Below, piece after piece: positions 47,301 through 58,658 of a DNA stretch of 64,000 nt; position 1 is the stretch's first letter, and each line of letters begins with the position of its first letter. The position numbers were made by a program, and so were the translations under genes. The notes under the pieces are model-generated. The model did not search any database. It worked only from the letters and a program-made list of their open reading frames with translations, and was not told the DNA's origin. This DNA is from Lycium barbarum (Eukaryota > Streptophyta > Magnoliopsida > Solanales > Solanaceae): NCBI RefSeq assembly GCF_019175385.1, contig NC_083338.1, forward strand, positions 93,641,777-93,705,776. The letters are read 5' to 3'.

Positions 47301-47797
47301 GTCAAAAGTCCTATGCGGATAATCGTCGAAGAGACTTGGAGTTCAAAGTGAAAGATTGGGTATTCTTGAAAGTGTCACCTATGAAGGGTGTAATGAGATT
47401 TGGCAAGAAGGGGAAGCTTAGTCCCCGGTACATTGGGCCATATAAGATTGTGCGCAAAATAGGCGAAGTGGCCTAAGAATTTGATCTACCTCCGGAACTG
47501 GAGTCATTCCATCCAGTTTTCCATGTCTCGATGCTTCGGAAATGTGTAGGAGATCCTACTAAGATTGTGCCAATAAGTGATGTGCAAGTGACAGAGAAAT
47601 TGACTTATGAAGAGGTACCCATTGCCATACTTGACAGGCAAGTACGGAGGCTTAGAAACAAAGAAGTAGCCTCAGTGAAGGTTTTATGGAGAAGTAGTAA
47701 ATGAGAGGAAATGACATGGGAAGTGAAAGAGAGTATGCGATCCAAGTACCCCCACTTATTTCAGCCCTTGGAAGAGGTCCAAGATGAGGCGTCATGA
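44382..47797 (+). pseudogene. pol: Pol of unit E (type 1; gag absent)
   Basis: It begins in protease, just before the DVYALIDPGST string, directly after LTR E. PBS, gag and the start of protease are missing here; their type-1 counterpart is the fragment at 29916-30837. Breaks are CGA to TGA near 44549, a one-base loss near 45087, a one-base loss near 45320 and the shared RT one-base deletion near 45332. RT reads to 45890 (FIDD present), with another small frameshift near 45833. RNase H, integrase finger and the first catalytic Asp read in one frame at 45845-46756 up to a TGA. Integrase core and C-terminus read at 46781-47476 (SDRGTQF, QAE, NNSYHSS), ending at a TAA. The frame would end at the TGA at 47797. 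This is the longest surviving RNase H-integrase stretch in the array. Confidence 0.86.
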
Positions 47798-47971
47798 TCA
47801 TAAGGTATGTATGTTTTCCTTTTATGCTTTTGGGTCGTGTGTGGCTAAATTCTTATGCTATATTGTTGTGGCCCTGTGAGGCATCAATATTATGGGTTGT
47901 TGTGACAGGAGGATAGTGCCATATTGTAGGGGAAACTCTGGCGAAGTTTGTATAGAATTCCCTAACACTTT

Positions 47972-48007
47972 AACATTCGGGGACAAATGTTCTTAAGGGG
48001 GGAAGAA
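47972..48007 (+). other. Pre-PPT hairpin and PPT, unit E
   Basis: AACATTCG / GGGA / CAAATGTT (47972-47991): one stem base has changed G to A (a C-A mismatch in the stem), the only imperfect copy. The purine tract (47995-48007) abuts LTR F. Confidence 0.85.
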
Positions 48008-50524
48008 TGTTACACCTCGGAAAATCCTCCGTTGGTACGCAAGTGAATGAGCTAGTGAGGAGTACGAGTATACGATATGTTCATGAGTAAGAAATGACGT
48101 TTAATGACCCTAATAGAGATTTCAAAGGCATCCGATGTAAGACGAGGAAGTTGGCTAAGATAAGGCAAAGTATTTGATAAGTATAGGAAAGGAAATGCGA
48201 GTAATGAGTTAACAAGAAATTAATGATGTCTTGGAGAAGTGTGATAACATCCCTTAGATTGGTATTGAAGTGTTGAACAAGTGTTAAGAAGGTTCCATAA
48301 GGATTGGAGATCAAACGAGACGACGAAACGGACTTCGGAACCCCTGGGAGTTATACGGCCAAACATACTGGCCGTATAATTTATACGGTCCGTATGTTTG
48401 GGACCGTATAACCAACCCAGCAAGGCCCAAATTTCTAGACCAATTTTACGACCAAACATACGGCCCGAACAATTTATACGGACCGTATGTTGGTCCGTAT
48501 ATTTGGTCGGACAGTTTTGGCTCAATAAATGAAAGGGGCCAAGTTAAATTTCATTTCATTTCTCTTCACACCCCTTCTCTCTAAAAAAATCTCTCTAAAT
48601 ATATTCCCCAAGATTTCAAGGATATTTGGTGATCAACAACATTAAACAAGTGAATCAAGAGTAAGAAAACCATCAAAAATCATCCAAGGTCAAGAAATTC
48701 CTATGGAGATAAACTAGGGTTTTGCTCAAAGTGGAGTATTATCAACTAAGGCTCACTCCTACAACATCTAAGGTAAGACTCATGATATTTATATGTTGTT
48801 TAAGATGTTGGAGAGTTGAAATACATGGATTGTAGAAGAATATGGTAAAATGGGTCATGAATGTTGAATAGTGTCATTTTGAGAAATAGTTTGAATTGAA
48901 TCATGATCGTTGTTGTGTTGTGACATGAATGGGTTATAAATGACGGTAAGATCATGAAATAGACATTGTATGTGAATGGACGAAATCATGTGTTATGATC
49001 TTGAATATGGATAATTGGGGATGAATTGAGGATATGGATAATGTAGATGATTAAAGGCTATTGTAATGATATTGTGAATGTATTGTTGACGTTTGGAAGT
49101 TGAATTAAGTTATGGAGGAATGCCGTACAAATAAAGGAAATACTGTCCGATTTTCTCTAGCCTTAGTCACATATGCTAGCCATCGATTTTAATGATAGTA
49201 TGACTTTAATGAAGGTAGAAACGCTAGCATTGGAGGAGAACGCGCAAGTGTAGAGTAGTGCGACGGAAAGGTATGTAAGGCTAACCCTTCTTTCATAAGT
49301 CATGGTTCTTTGGCCAAACATCTAAATCCTCTATACGAGTATGTTGTCTTCAAATGATTGACCTTCCGAGCTTGTAAGCTCACGATTCTTGATACGCTAT
49401 GATTGTACTACATTCCTCGCACGACGAGTAGGCCTATTAAGATAGATGAGATGATAATAACGATGATGATCATAATAATGATGTTAAAAGTAAAGATGCT
49501 TATAAGCTATTATGTGTATATATATATATGGCTATTATGGAACCCCGAGCTTATGTAGCGGGGTAAGATATGTAAATAAGTATGTATATGATTACGTAAA
49601 GCGCGCACACCTCTGCAGATGGTACGGATAACCCTGACGCCTTGGTAGGGCCAGGTATGAAAAACCTTGAGCCTTGGTTGGCCAAGTATGTATGAAACAC
49701 CGATCCTACGCGGTCGGGTATGCTATGAAATTGCTATGTATATGATATTATTATGTATATGATATGAATACGAATGTGATATGACTATGTGTATGAATGT
49801 GGATAAGGGCATGTATACGAATACGAGCACAAATATGGTATGGGTACTATTATGGAATATGGATGATGATGTATGTACACAAATACGTATGAGAAATGGA
49901 AAGTTCCTATGAAAGGCAAGTAAGTGCATATGAAAACAATATTACTATCTCCCACCCTATGCTATACTTGTGTTGCCAATTATGCTTCTATGTCGATATT
50001 GATCATGCTTTACATACTCAGTACATTCTTCGTACTGAAGTCCTTTTGTTTGGGGACGCTGCGTCATGCCCGCAGGTGCACAGGGAGACAGGCTTGACTC
50101 ATAGCTGCTTTTCTCAGAGAATTCATAGCAGAGCTCCATTTCATTCGGAGCCATAGCTTTTGGGTACTTAATTCTTTTGTGTACATAATTATGGGCATAG
50201 CGGGGTCCTGTCCCACTTATGTGATATGTTATACTCTTCTTAGAGGCTCGTAGTCACGTGTATATGGATAGACATGTCTGGCCTTGTCGGCCTATATTTT
50301 TTATATCTTTTGGTAGCCTTGTCGGCTTATGTACATTTGATTTGGCATAAATGTCGATGATGATTTATGGGTAATGTCGTCTAATGGGACTAGTGTGATT
50401 GATGAATAGAAATGTATGTTAAATTATGTGGCTCGCCTAGATGTAAGTATAAAATTGAGTTAAGGGGTGCCCGGGGTGGGCTAGCACCGGGTGCTCGTCG
50501 CGGCCCTCTAGACGGGTCGTGACA
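48008..50524 (+). repeat. LTR F (type 1), right end of array
   Basis: It is 2517 bp, TGTTACACCTCGG to GTCGTGACA, followed by the TSD TTAAC and the resumed LTR of the minus-strand chromovirus. The TATA position reads CTAAAA. Confidence 0.92.
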
Positions 50525-50529
50525 TTAAC
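50525..50529. repeat. Target site duplication TTAAC, right copy
   Basis: A perfect repeat of 13179-13183, directly after LTR F. Confidence 0.92.
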
Positions 50530-51278
50530 TTTGAAGAAGATTTCCAAAATCTTGAATCTTGAACCTTGAAATGAGTTTTCTTGAAAAACCCTAGGTTAGG
50601 AATGATGATTTCTTGTTTAGATTACAAGGTTATATATATATTAGAATTGAATTGTAATGATTAGAATAGGCTTACCTTGGTGTTCCTGATGATGGGAGAG
50701 AATAGAAGGTCGTTCTAGGGCTTGGGGTGTGAAGAATGAAGTGAAAACAGCCTTAAAACGAAGTTTTAAAATTGTTGTCGGACCCATTTTACGCCCAATT
50801 TTACGGCCCATAAAAGTTTTACGAACCGTATATCCCACCATAAATCAATCATAGTGATTTGGACTTTCTGGGCCAATTTTACGGCCGAAATCTACGGCCC
50901 GTATAATTTTCACGGCCCGTAGATTCCGCCGTAAATCGACAGAACACTATTTTAGTAAAACGGGCATAACGTTTTGTACAAATGTCTGCTTGACCTCCAT
51001 AATATACCGTTGGAACGGTATTTCAAAGATCTATAACTTTCGAGAAGGAAATTGTCCTAAATTCCTTACAGATTTTTCCGTATACTCATTTTAATGGAGA
51101 TATGGTGCAAACTCACTTGAAAACACGCTCCGTATGGTAGCTTCCGACTTTCCTTTGCTCAAGGACTCTTCTCATGTCTTGATTGGGTTTCAAACACCAT
51201 TCATACACTACTCAAATTGGGTTCATTATACCCCCGTCTTATGAGTCAAATTTTAGCCCGAATGCACGAGGTGTTACA
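50530..51278 (-). repeat. 3' LTR of the minus-strand chromovirus, proximal part
   Basis: This is the remaining third of the LTR broken at 13183. It matches 57915-58653. It includes an inverted TACGG/CCGTA cluster at about 50780-50940 and ends (plus strand) GAGGTGTTACA at 51278. Confidence 0.9.
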
Positions 51279-51314
51279 ATATCTCCCCCTTGGGATCATT
51301 CGTCCTCGAATGAT
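51279..51314 (-). other. PPT and pre-PPT hairpin, minus-strand element
   Basis: On the minus strand a purine run (51291 to 51279) abuts the LTR. Just upstream is ATCATTCG / AGGA / CGAATGAT (51314 to 51295), an 8-bp perfect stem. Compared with the other elements the second base pair is T-A instead of A-T, so pairing is kept. Confidence 0.85.
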
Positions 51315-51507
51315 GCGTCATGGTTAATAATGTGGCTGGACATAACTTGAATATATGAACGTGAAGAAAAATGACATGGAACATGGAAAACTGACATGAC
51401 ATAGTTTCATGACAACATGAATGTTAAAACATGAGACATGAATAGAGAATACATGAACTTGAACGTGAAACGTGAGGCATGAATACATAAGGGACATGAC
51501 ATGAATA
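51315..51507 (-). other. 3' non-coding region of the minus-strand element
   Basis: It lies between the pol stop and the hairpin. It is full of short degenerate ACATGA/CATGAA repeats (about 51360-51500). Nothing coding is seen. Confidence 0.6.
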
Positions 51508-54500
51508 CTAAAGGTATTTACCTTGAAGTCTATCTGCTTGCTCTTCAAACAAGTGAGGATATCTGGATTTCATGTCTTCTTCGGCTTCCCATGTAGCCTC
51601 TTCTACTTTCTGGCTCCTCCATAAGACCTTTACTGAGGCTACTTCCTTAGTTCTCAACTTGCGAACTTGACGATCAATAATGGCTATGGGGATCTCCTCA
51701 TAGGTGAGGCCATGCTTAACTGTTATAGTATCAGCAGGAACAACCAACGATGGGTCTCCTACACACTTCCTCAACATGGATACATAGAAACACTGGGTGA
51801 ACAACAGCCAACTCTTGTGGCAACTCAAGTTCATAAGCTACTAGACCGACCTTTCGTGAAATTCTGTAAGGTCCAATATATCTGGGACTAAGCTTCCCTT
51901 TCTTCCCAAATCTCATAACACCCTTCATAGGTGAGACTTTAAGGAATACTCAATCATTAACTTGAAACTCTAAGTCCCTTCGCCTCACATCTGTGTCAGA
52001 CTTCTGGCGACTCTGAGCCGTTTTCAAACGCTCTTGAATCAACTTGACTTTCTCCATCGCCTGATAGACCAAATTTGGCCCTAACAACTCTGCTTCACCA
52101 ACTTCGAACCAACCAATTGGTGACCTACACCTTCGCCCATACAGAGCTTCAAATGGTGTCATCCCAATACTAGCATGATAACTGTTATTATAAGAAAACT
52201 CAATGAGAGGCAAGTGATCATCCCAATTACCTTTGAAATCCAAGACGCATGCTCTCAATATATCCTCCAGAGTCTGTATAGTACGCTCTGCCTGGCCATC
52301 TATCTATGGATGAAAAGTTGTGCTGAGGTTCACCTTGGTACCCAATCCTTTCTAAAAGGATTTCCAGAAGTTCGCCGTGAACTGAGCACCACGATCTGAA
52401 ATAATGGACACTGGGGTCCCATGCAATCTGACAATTTCATTAACATGCGGCTTGGTATAATCTTCTACTGAATCTGTGGTCTTGACTGGTAAAAATTGTG
52501 CCGACTTAGTAAGCCTGTCAACGATCACCCAAATAGAGTCATGTCTCCTACCTGAACGAGGTAGACCTGATACAAAGTCCATATTGATCATTTCTCATTT
52601 CCAGACAGGAATATCAATATTCTGAGCCAAGCCATCAAGCCTCTGGTGTTCGACTTTCACTTGCTGACAATTCGAACACTTAGCTACAAAATCTGCGACA
52701 TTCTTCTTCATATCATTCCACCAATAAATCTCCTTAAGATCATGGTACATCTTAGTGGAACCTGGGTGAATGGAATACCTGGAGTTGTGAGCTTCTGACA
52801 TGATTCGCTCTCTGAGCCCATCTACATCTGGAACACATAATCTGCCTCGACACCTCAAGGTACCATCATCTCCCCCTTGTTCAAAAGCCGTCGTCTTATG
52901 CTTGTGAATCCCCTCTATCAGGTGTAACAAGTAGGATCACTAAACTGTTTTTCTTTGACTTCAACTACTAAGGAGGAAAGGGATCTATTCTGAACAACTA
53001 TGTTGTCATCCTCGGAGTCTAAAAGTCGAACTCCATGACTAGTCAAACGGTGAACTTCCTTGGTCATAACTCTCTTATCTGCATCAACGTGGGCTAAACT
53101 CCCCATTGAGTGCCGACTAAGAGCATCGGCTACAACATTCGCTTTCCCCGGATGATAAAGAATATCCACATCATAATCCTTCAACAATTCGAGCCATCTC
53201 CTCTGCCTAAGATTCAGCTCCCTTTGCCTGAAGATATACTGCAGGCTTTTATGATCTGTGAAAATATAAACATGCACTCCATACAAATAATGACGCCATA
53301 TCTTAAGTGCAAAAACTATAGCTACCAACTCTAGGTCACGAGTCGAATAATTCTTTTCGTGAACCTTGAGCTGACGAGATGCATAAGCTACAACCTTACC
53401 ATGCTGCATTAAGACACATCCGAGACCAACTCCTGAAGCATCACAATAAACCACGAACCCTTCAGTTCCTTCTGGTAGTGTCAAAACTGGAGCAGAAGTC
53501 AATCACTTCTTCAACTTTTCAAAGCTTCGCTCACAAGCATCTGACCATTGGAACCTAACCTTTTTCTGGGTCAACTTAGTCAACGGAGCAAAAATAGAGA
53601 AAAATCCTTCAATGAAACGTCTGTAATAGCCTGCCAGACCCAAGAAACTCCTTATATCAGAATTTGAAATGGGTCTGGGCCAACTCCTTACCGCATCAAT
53701 CGTCTGAGAATCAACTTTAACACCTTCTCTGGAGATCACATAGCCTAAGAATGCCACTAACTTAAGCCAAAACTCATACTTTGAGAATTTTGTAAAACGT
53801 TCGCGATCTTTAAGAGTCTGCAACACTATTCTGAGATGTTTTGCATGATCAGCCACATTACGGGAATACACCAAAATATCATCAATGAAGACAATGACGA
53901 ATAAGTCGAGATAAGGCTTGAAGACCCCGTCCATAAGATCCATAAAAGCAGCTGGCGCATTTGTCAACCCAAATGACATAACAAGAAATTCAAAATGGCC
54001 ATAACGGGTTCTGAAAGCGGTCTTCGGAATATCAACTTCCTTAACCTTTAACTGATGATAGCCTGATCTGAGGTCAATCTTGGAATAACATTGGGCGCCT
54101 TGAAGTTGGTCAAATAAAATCATCTATTCTAGGAAGAGGGTACCTGTTCTTAATGGTGACCTTGTTCAACTGACGGTAGTCTATACACATACGTAAGGAA
54201 CCATCCTTCTTTCGGACAAATAAGACTGGCGCACCCTAAGGCGAAACACTAGGCCTAATAAACCCCTTGTCAAGAAGATCTTTCAACTGGGCTTTTAACT
54301 CTTTTCACTATGCTGGAGCCATTCTGTATGGCGGAATAGATATCGGCTGAGTATCGGGAAGTAGATCAATTCCAAATTCAATCTCCCTGTCATGAGGGAC
54401 TCCTGGAAGATCTTCGGGAAAGACCTCTGGAAATTCATTTACAACTTGGACGGACTGGAGAGTTGGATCCTGGGCATTTGAATCCTTGACTCGAACTAGG

Positions 54501-55039
54501 TGGTAGATATAACCTTTGAAAATCATTTTTCTGGATTTTAGGTAAGAAATAAATCTACCCCTAAGTACTACTGAATTACCCTCCCATTCTATGACTGGCT
54601 CATTAGGAAACTCGAATCTTACAACTTTAGTTCTACAACATACTGTGGCATAACATGAAGCTAACCAGTCCATACCCATGATCACATCAAAGTCTACCAT
54701 TTCTAATTCTGCTAAATCAGCTATGGTTCTGCGGTGATAGACTAAAACTGGGCAACCCCTATAAATACGTCTAGCTATGACTGATTCCCCAACTGGGGTG
54801 GACACCTCAAAGGGTTCATACAATTTTTCAAGTTCAATACCAAATTTCTTAGCAACAAAAGGGGTTGCTTAAGATAAGGTGGATCCTGGGTCAATAAGGG
54901 CATATACTTCCAAAGTGAAAACTGTGAATGTACCTGTGACAACATCTGCTCTAGCCTCTATCTCTTGATGACCTGTAAATGCATACAAACGGTTCTGACC
55001 ACCGCCTGTATTGCCGGACCTTGCCGTTCCACGCCCATG
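51508..55039 (-). pseudogene. pol: Pol of the minus-strand chromovirus
   Basis: Domain order on the minus strand is normal. Protease has DPGST near 54880-54895, followed at once by a TAA. The protease-RT linker reads at 54823-54308 ([21 protein letters not shown]). RT reads at 54123-53503 with FIDD at 53889-53878. RNase H reads at 53502-52918 (YCDASG, DLELV, FTDHKS, VADALSR). The integrase finger reads at 52930-52595 in a shifted frame and the integrase core at 52591-52352 (SDRGAQF). The region after the catalytic Glu reads at 52258-51950. A chromodomain at the C-terminus (IAIIDRQVRKLR, VEEATWEAEEDM) reads at 51834-51508. Stops lie near 54308, 54236 (TGG to TAG), 53503, 52592 and 52350, with a frameshift near 52925. 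The chromodomain is the best preserved in the window. Confidence 0.88.
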
Positions 55040-56218
55040 CTAGGCCTGATTGTGACAAGGAGCTGCTGAATTTATGGACTGCGTCACATTACCTCCAGTA
55101 CCCTGTCTGGCCGATGGACAGTCTTTCTGAAAATGGCCCTTCTGACCACATCTAAAGCAGGCATCAGTACCCACACGACACTCACCTGAGTGTCTCCTGT
55201 TACACTTGCTGCATATCGGATGAGTATAAGTCGACTGACCCACACTAGCCTGAGAGTAAGAACTTGATGGCCTAAAATTTTGCTTCTTATCATTACGGAA
55301 CTTGGGGAGTGGGGCACATGCTGTGGACGGAGCAGGTCCTGCTGACCTGTTCTTAAAGAATTTCCTGTTACCGTTCCCGCTGAACTGTCCGGTAGACTTG
55401 ACCCTCTTGTTGAACTCCTTGTCTTTCTCTTTCTGCAAGGCTTCCTCCTCCTTTAGCCTTGTCTCATTTCCCTCTATGAAAGCAACCATCTTGGAGATGG
55501 TCATTCCCTCATTCTGTGCAACAATGTTGGCCCCATCATACAAATGGGAATCAAGTCCTCCAACAAACCTCCTCACTCTTGCCCTCATATCCAGTACCAT
55601 ATGTGGAGCATGTTTAGCCAGACTGACAAATTCCAAATAGTAGTCCTGAACTGACCTGGCATTCTTCTTAAGCATCAGAAATTGCTCAGCCTTAGCCTCT
55701 CTGACTTCTATTGGCATGAAGTGGTCCAGGAATGCACTTGTGAATTCATCCCATATAGCATCAGGTGCATCCTCCCCTCGGGATAATTCCCAAGATTCAT
55801 ACCAGGTGTTAGCAATGCTCTGCAACTAATGAGCTCTAAAAGTAGCTACTTCGGTTTTCGTAACTGTCATAATCCTGAAGATTTTCTGAAGAGCATCGAT
55901 GTAGTCCTAAGGGTCCTCATCTTTCTTTGTCCCCGTAAAGACTGGGGGATTCATCCTGAGAAAGTCCTTAGTCTTATAAGACTCTCCATTACCTTCTGAA
56001 CTTGACCCAGATTCCTGATGTTGGGCCTGTGCTACTACCAGTTGTGTGAGCATATTGATAGCATTCCTAACATCCCCATCCGATTTAGTAGGAGGTGTAA
56101 CTGTAGGAGCGCTTGGGGTTGCTGTCTGAGTCGGAACGGTCTCTTCGCGAGTCGTTTCCACAGTAGCCCCTTGGCTGGTGGCTGTAGCCTTTCTGGTGTA
56201 TTTCCTTTTCGCAGGCAT
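55040..56218 (-). pseudogene. gag: Gag of the minus-strand chromovirus
   Basis: The start is the ATG at 56218 (MPAKRKYTRK), matching the basic MPKKRK start of the array gags. One frame runs to 55040, broken by TAG near 55905 and TAG near 55827 (both fit CAG changes), and ends at a TAG at 55040 before protease. The core has WYESWELSRGEDAP and WDEFTSAFLDHFMP. Zinc-binding motifs near the end are CSKCNRRHSGEC and the canonical knuckle CFRCGQKGHFQKDC, which has all ligands. Its sequence is clearly diverged from the array gags. Confidence 0.86.
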
Positions 56219-56420
56219 TTTCTGAAAAATATGTACACGCACGAGTTATAAAATCATCCTAAAAGTACTGTTCTAACTGCACGATCTAGAATATGAAAGA
56301 AGTGAGACAATCCTGAATGTCTTGGTGGTCAACTGTTTATATGTATGGGGCCCTCACACATATAAAAGTGACCCCACTGGCCACGAATTCATAGACTCCC
56401 TAAAGACACTTGAATCTAGA

Positions 56421-56431
56421 CTCTGATACCA
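56421..56431 (-). other. Primer binding site, minus-strand element
   Basis: The minus strand reads TGGTATCAGAG shortly after the LTR end at 56437, matching initiator tRNA-Met. It fixes this LTR as the 5' one and the element's orientation. Confidence 0.88.
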
Positions 56432-56436
56432 AGCTT

Positions 56437-57045
56437 TGTCACACCTCGAACCATGGCCTAGGCGTAACACGGCACTCGGTGCCTGACTGCATGTGACCGA
56501 GCGAACCACATGGCTTGCTGAACCATCATGAGGCATACATGAGCGAAAATATAACGTGAAGTGCATGGTGAGCGTTTATAAAATATAGTAAGTCATAATA
56601 TTAAACATACATACTTGATTAAGTCATGAATGCGGACAATATCATAAGTGAGCCAAACCAGCTAACCAACTCTGGAAGTCTAACATGACACTTGTCTTGT
56701 CTATGAAACCTCTAACATGAGTCTGAAAAATACGTAACATACTTGCCGGGACAAGGCCCCCAGCATACCTTTAAATGCAAACCTGGATAAAGAAAGATAA
56801 TGCCTAAACCCCGAATGAGATGGGACTCACAAATAAGCTGGTACATGCAGATCCTAATGAGCAGAGGCGTCGTCCTGTAAATTCGTACCTGCATCGTGAA
56901 ATGCAGGCCCCCGTGCAATAAAAGGGGACGTCATCACATTGAATGTACTAGTATGTAAAACAACTGAAAGAAATAACATGGGACATGGAATAACATGATA
57001 AGAACTGAAACTGAAAACCTGGACATGAACATGAGCATGAGCATG

Positions 57046-57086
<41 letters not shown>

Positions 57087-58653
57087 CATAAGTAAAACAT
57101 GATAAGTAGGGAGAGCATTTCATAAACCGACAACATGATATCACCACGTGGATACGTGGAGTCTGGTACCTCACCGGACGAGCAGAGCCCCCATACCTTG
57201 CCAGGGTATAAGGTGGTAACGTGCCTGGTGGATCCATTCAGTGTGAAGTTAAGGAATCGTCCTAACTGGGCGGAGCGATCCTTGTCCTACGGTGGCTACG
57301 TAGTTTCAGGCTATCTGAGCCTTCTCGGTAATTCGTGCAACTCCTAAAAATATGAACATGATATAATTGGCTAAGAAGCCCATGATTTTCGTGAATTAAC
57401 TTGTACTTGGCTTGTAATTATGATTTCACGAAATAACTTGTAAACACGGTTTCATGAAATAACTTGTAAACATGATTTCATGAAATAACTTGTATTTAGC
57501 ATGTATGTATCTTGTATCATAGCATGAAAATAATTATATAATATAGTTGCATGAAAACTTGTAGACATGTAGGATATTCATGAAATAATCATTCTTAGTT
57601 AAAAACATGCATGCAAGAACCCATGGAATACAAGATATGGGTTTTCATGGATTACTGATTGATTCTCAATAATCATATGGAGTTATTAAGAACACAATGA
57701 TAGAATAGTAGCAATTCATACATAATATAATCGTGGAATATAATCATGGACATGGACCTAGGGTTATTATGAGCATGGTATAGAAAACCCTAGTTTTCAT
57801 AAGGATTCATATTTTATGGATTAAGAGGCATGGGGAAGAACAATGATGTTCCCACATGTAGAGAGCAACCCTACATACCTGGTAATGCTCCAAACTTGAA
57901 TCAAGGACTTTAACTTTGAAGAAGATTTCCAAAATCTTGAACCTTGAAATGGGTTTTCTTGAAAACCCTAGGTTAGGAATGATGATTTCTTGTTTAGATT
58001 ACGAGGATATATATATTAGAATTAACTTGGAATGATTAGAATAGGCTTACCTTGGTGTTCTTGATGATGGGAGAGAATAGAAGGTCATTCTAGGGCTTGG
58101 GGTGTGAAGAATGAAGTGAGAAAAGCCTTAAAACGAAGTTTTAAAATTGTTGTCGGACCCATTTTACGCCTTATTTTACGGCCCATAAACGTTTTACGAA
58201 CCGTATATCCCACCATAAATCAATCATAGTGATTTGGGCTTTCTGGGCCAATTTTAAGGCCGAAATCTATGGCCCGTATAATTTTCACGGCCCGTAGATT
58301 CCGCCGTAAATCGGCAGAATACTGTTTTAGTAAAACGGGCATAACTTTTTGTACAGATGTCTGTTTGACCTCCATAATATACCATTGGAAAGTTATTTCA
58401 AAGATCTACAACTTTCTAGAAGTAAATTTTCCCAAAGTCCTTACAGCTTTTTCCATATACGCATTTTAATTGAGGCATGGTGCAAACTCACTTGAAAACA
58501 CGCTCCGTAGGGTAGCTTCCGACTTTCCTTTGCTCAAGGACTCTTCTCATGTCTTGATTGGGTTTCAAACACCATTCATACACTACTCAAATTGGGTTCA
58601 TTATACCCCCGTCTTATGAGTCAAATTTTAGCCCGAATGCACGAGGTGTTACA
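56437..58653 (-). repeat. 5' LTR of the minus-strand chromovirus
   Basis: It is 2217 bp. The plus strand reads TGTCACACCTCG at the left end and GAGGTGTTACA at the right. It contains an AT run (about 57049-57085), three copies of a 29-bp repeat (about 57421-57497) and a TACGG/CCGTA palindrome cluster (about 58150-58320). It is uninterrupted, so it shows the original target of the array insertion. Confidence 0.92.
57421..57497. repeat. 29-bp tandem repeat in LTR
   Basis: Three copies of a TTTCAYGAAATAACTTGTAA-type unit. The partner LTR has two (12716-12769), so one unit was gained or lost after insertion. Confidence 0.75.
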
Positions 58654-58658
58654 GTATC
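58654..58658. repeat. Target site duplication GTATC, right copy
   Basis: A perfect repeat of 11745-11749. Confidence 0.88.

Larger units (their letters stand above)
13184..50524 (+). mobile_element. Tandem chromovirus array (6 LTRs, 5 interiors)
   Basis: LTRs start at 13184, 19752, 27402, 34164, 41821 and 48008. Each interior runs from the preceding LTR into a PPT abutting the next LTR. No host DNA lies between units, and only the outer ends carry a TSD (TTAAC). Repeat units are about 6.6, 7.7, 6.8, 7.7 and 6.2 kb; the two longest probably show the full length. Such head-to-tail arrays are best explained by unequal recombination between LTRs rather than separate insertions. Copies differ by many private substitutions and deletions, which argues against an assembly artefact. 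Confidence 0.88.
11750..58653 (-). mobile_element. Minus-strand chromovirus, interrupted by a 37-kb insertion
   Basis: The 5' LTR is 56437-58653, the PBS is at 56421-56431, and gag-pol runs from 56218 down to 51508. The PPT lies at 51279-51291. The 3' LTR begins at 51278 and runs to 50530, then resumes from 13183 down to 11750. The element has a perfect TSD (GTATC), and the LTRs match each other once the nested array is removed. Without the insertion it is about 9.6 kb. The chromodomain at the end of pol and the domain order identify a Ty3/gypsy chromovirus, Tekay/Del-like. Several nonsense codons and at least one frameshift make it non-functional. Confidence 0.9.

Noticed and set aside
13184..50524. 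The tandem array as an assembly duplication
   Set aside because: Units carry different deletions, stops and two distinct LTR subtypes, so they are not copies of one read region. Long-read confirmation would still be wanted.
13184..50524. CRISPR-like or bacterial repeat-spacer structure
   Set aside because: Repeats are kilobase LTRs with retrotransposon signals; there are no short regular repeats with unique spacers and no cas-type genes.
51667..52399. Plus-strand open frames within the minus-strand integrase region
   Set aside because: They are antisense shadows of the minus-strand pol, which has clear integrase and chromodomain motifs.
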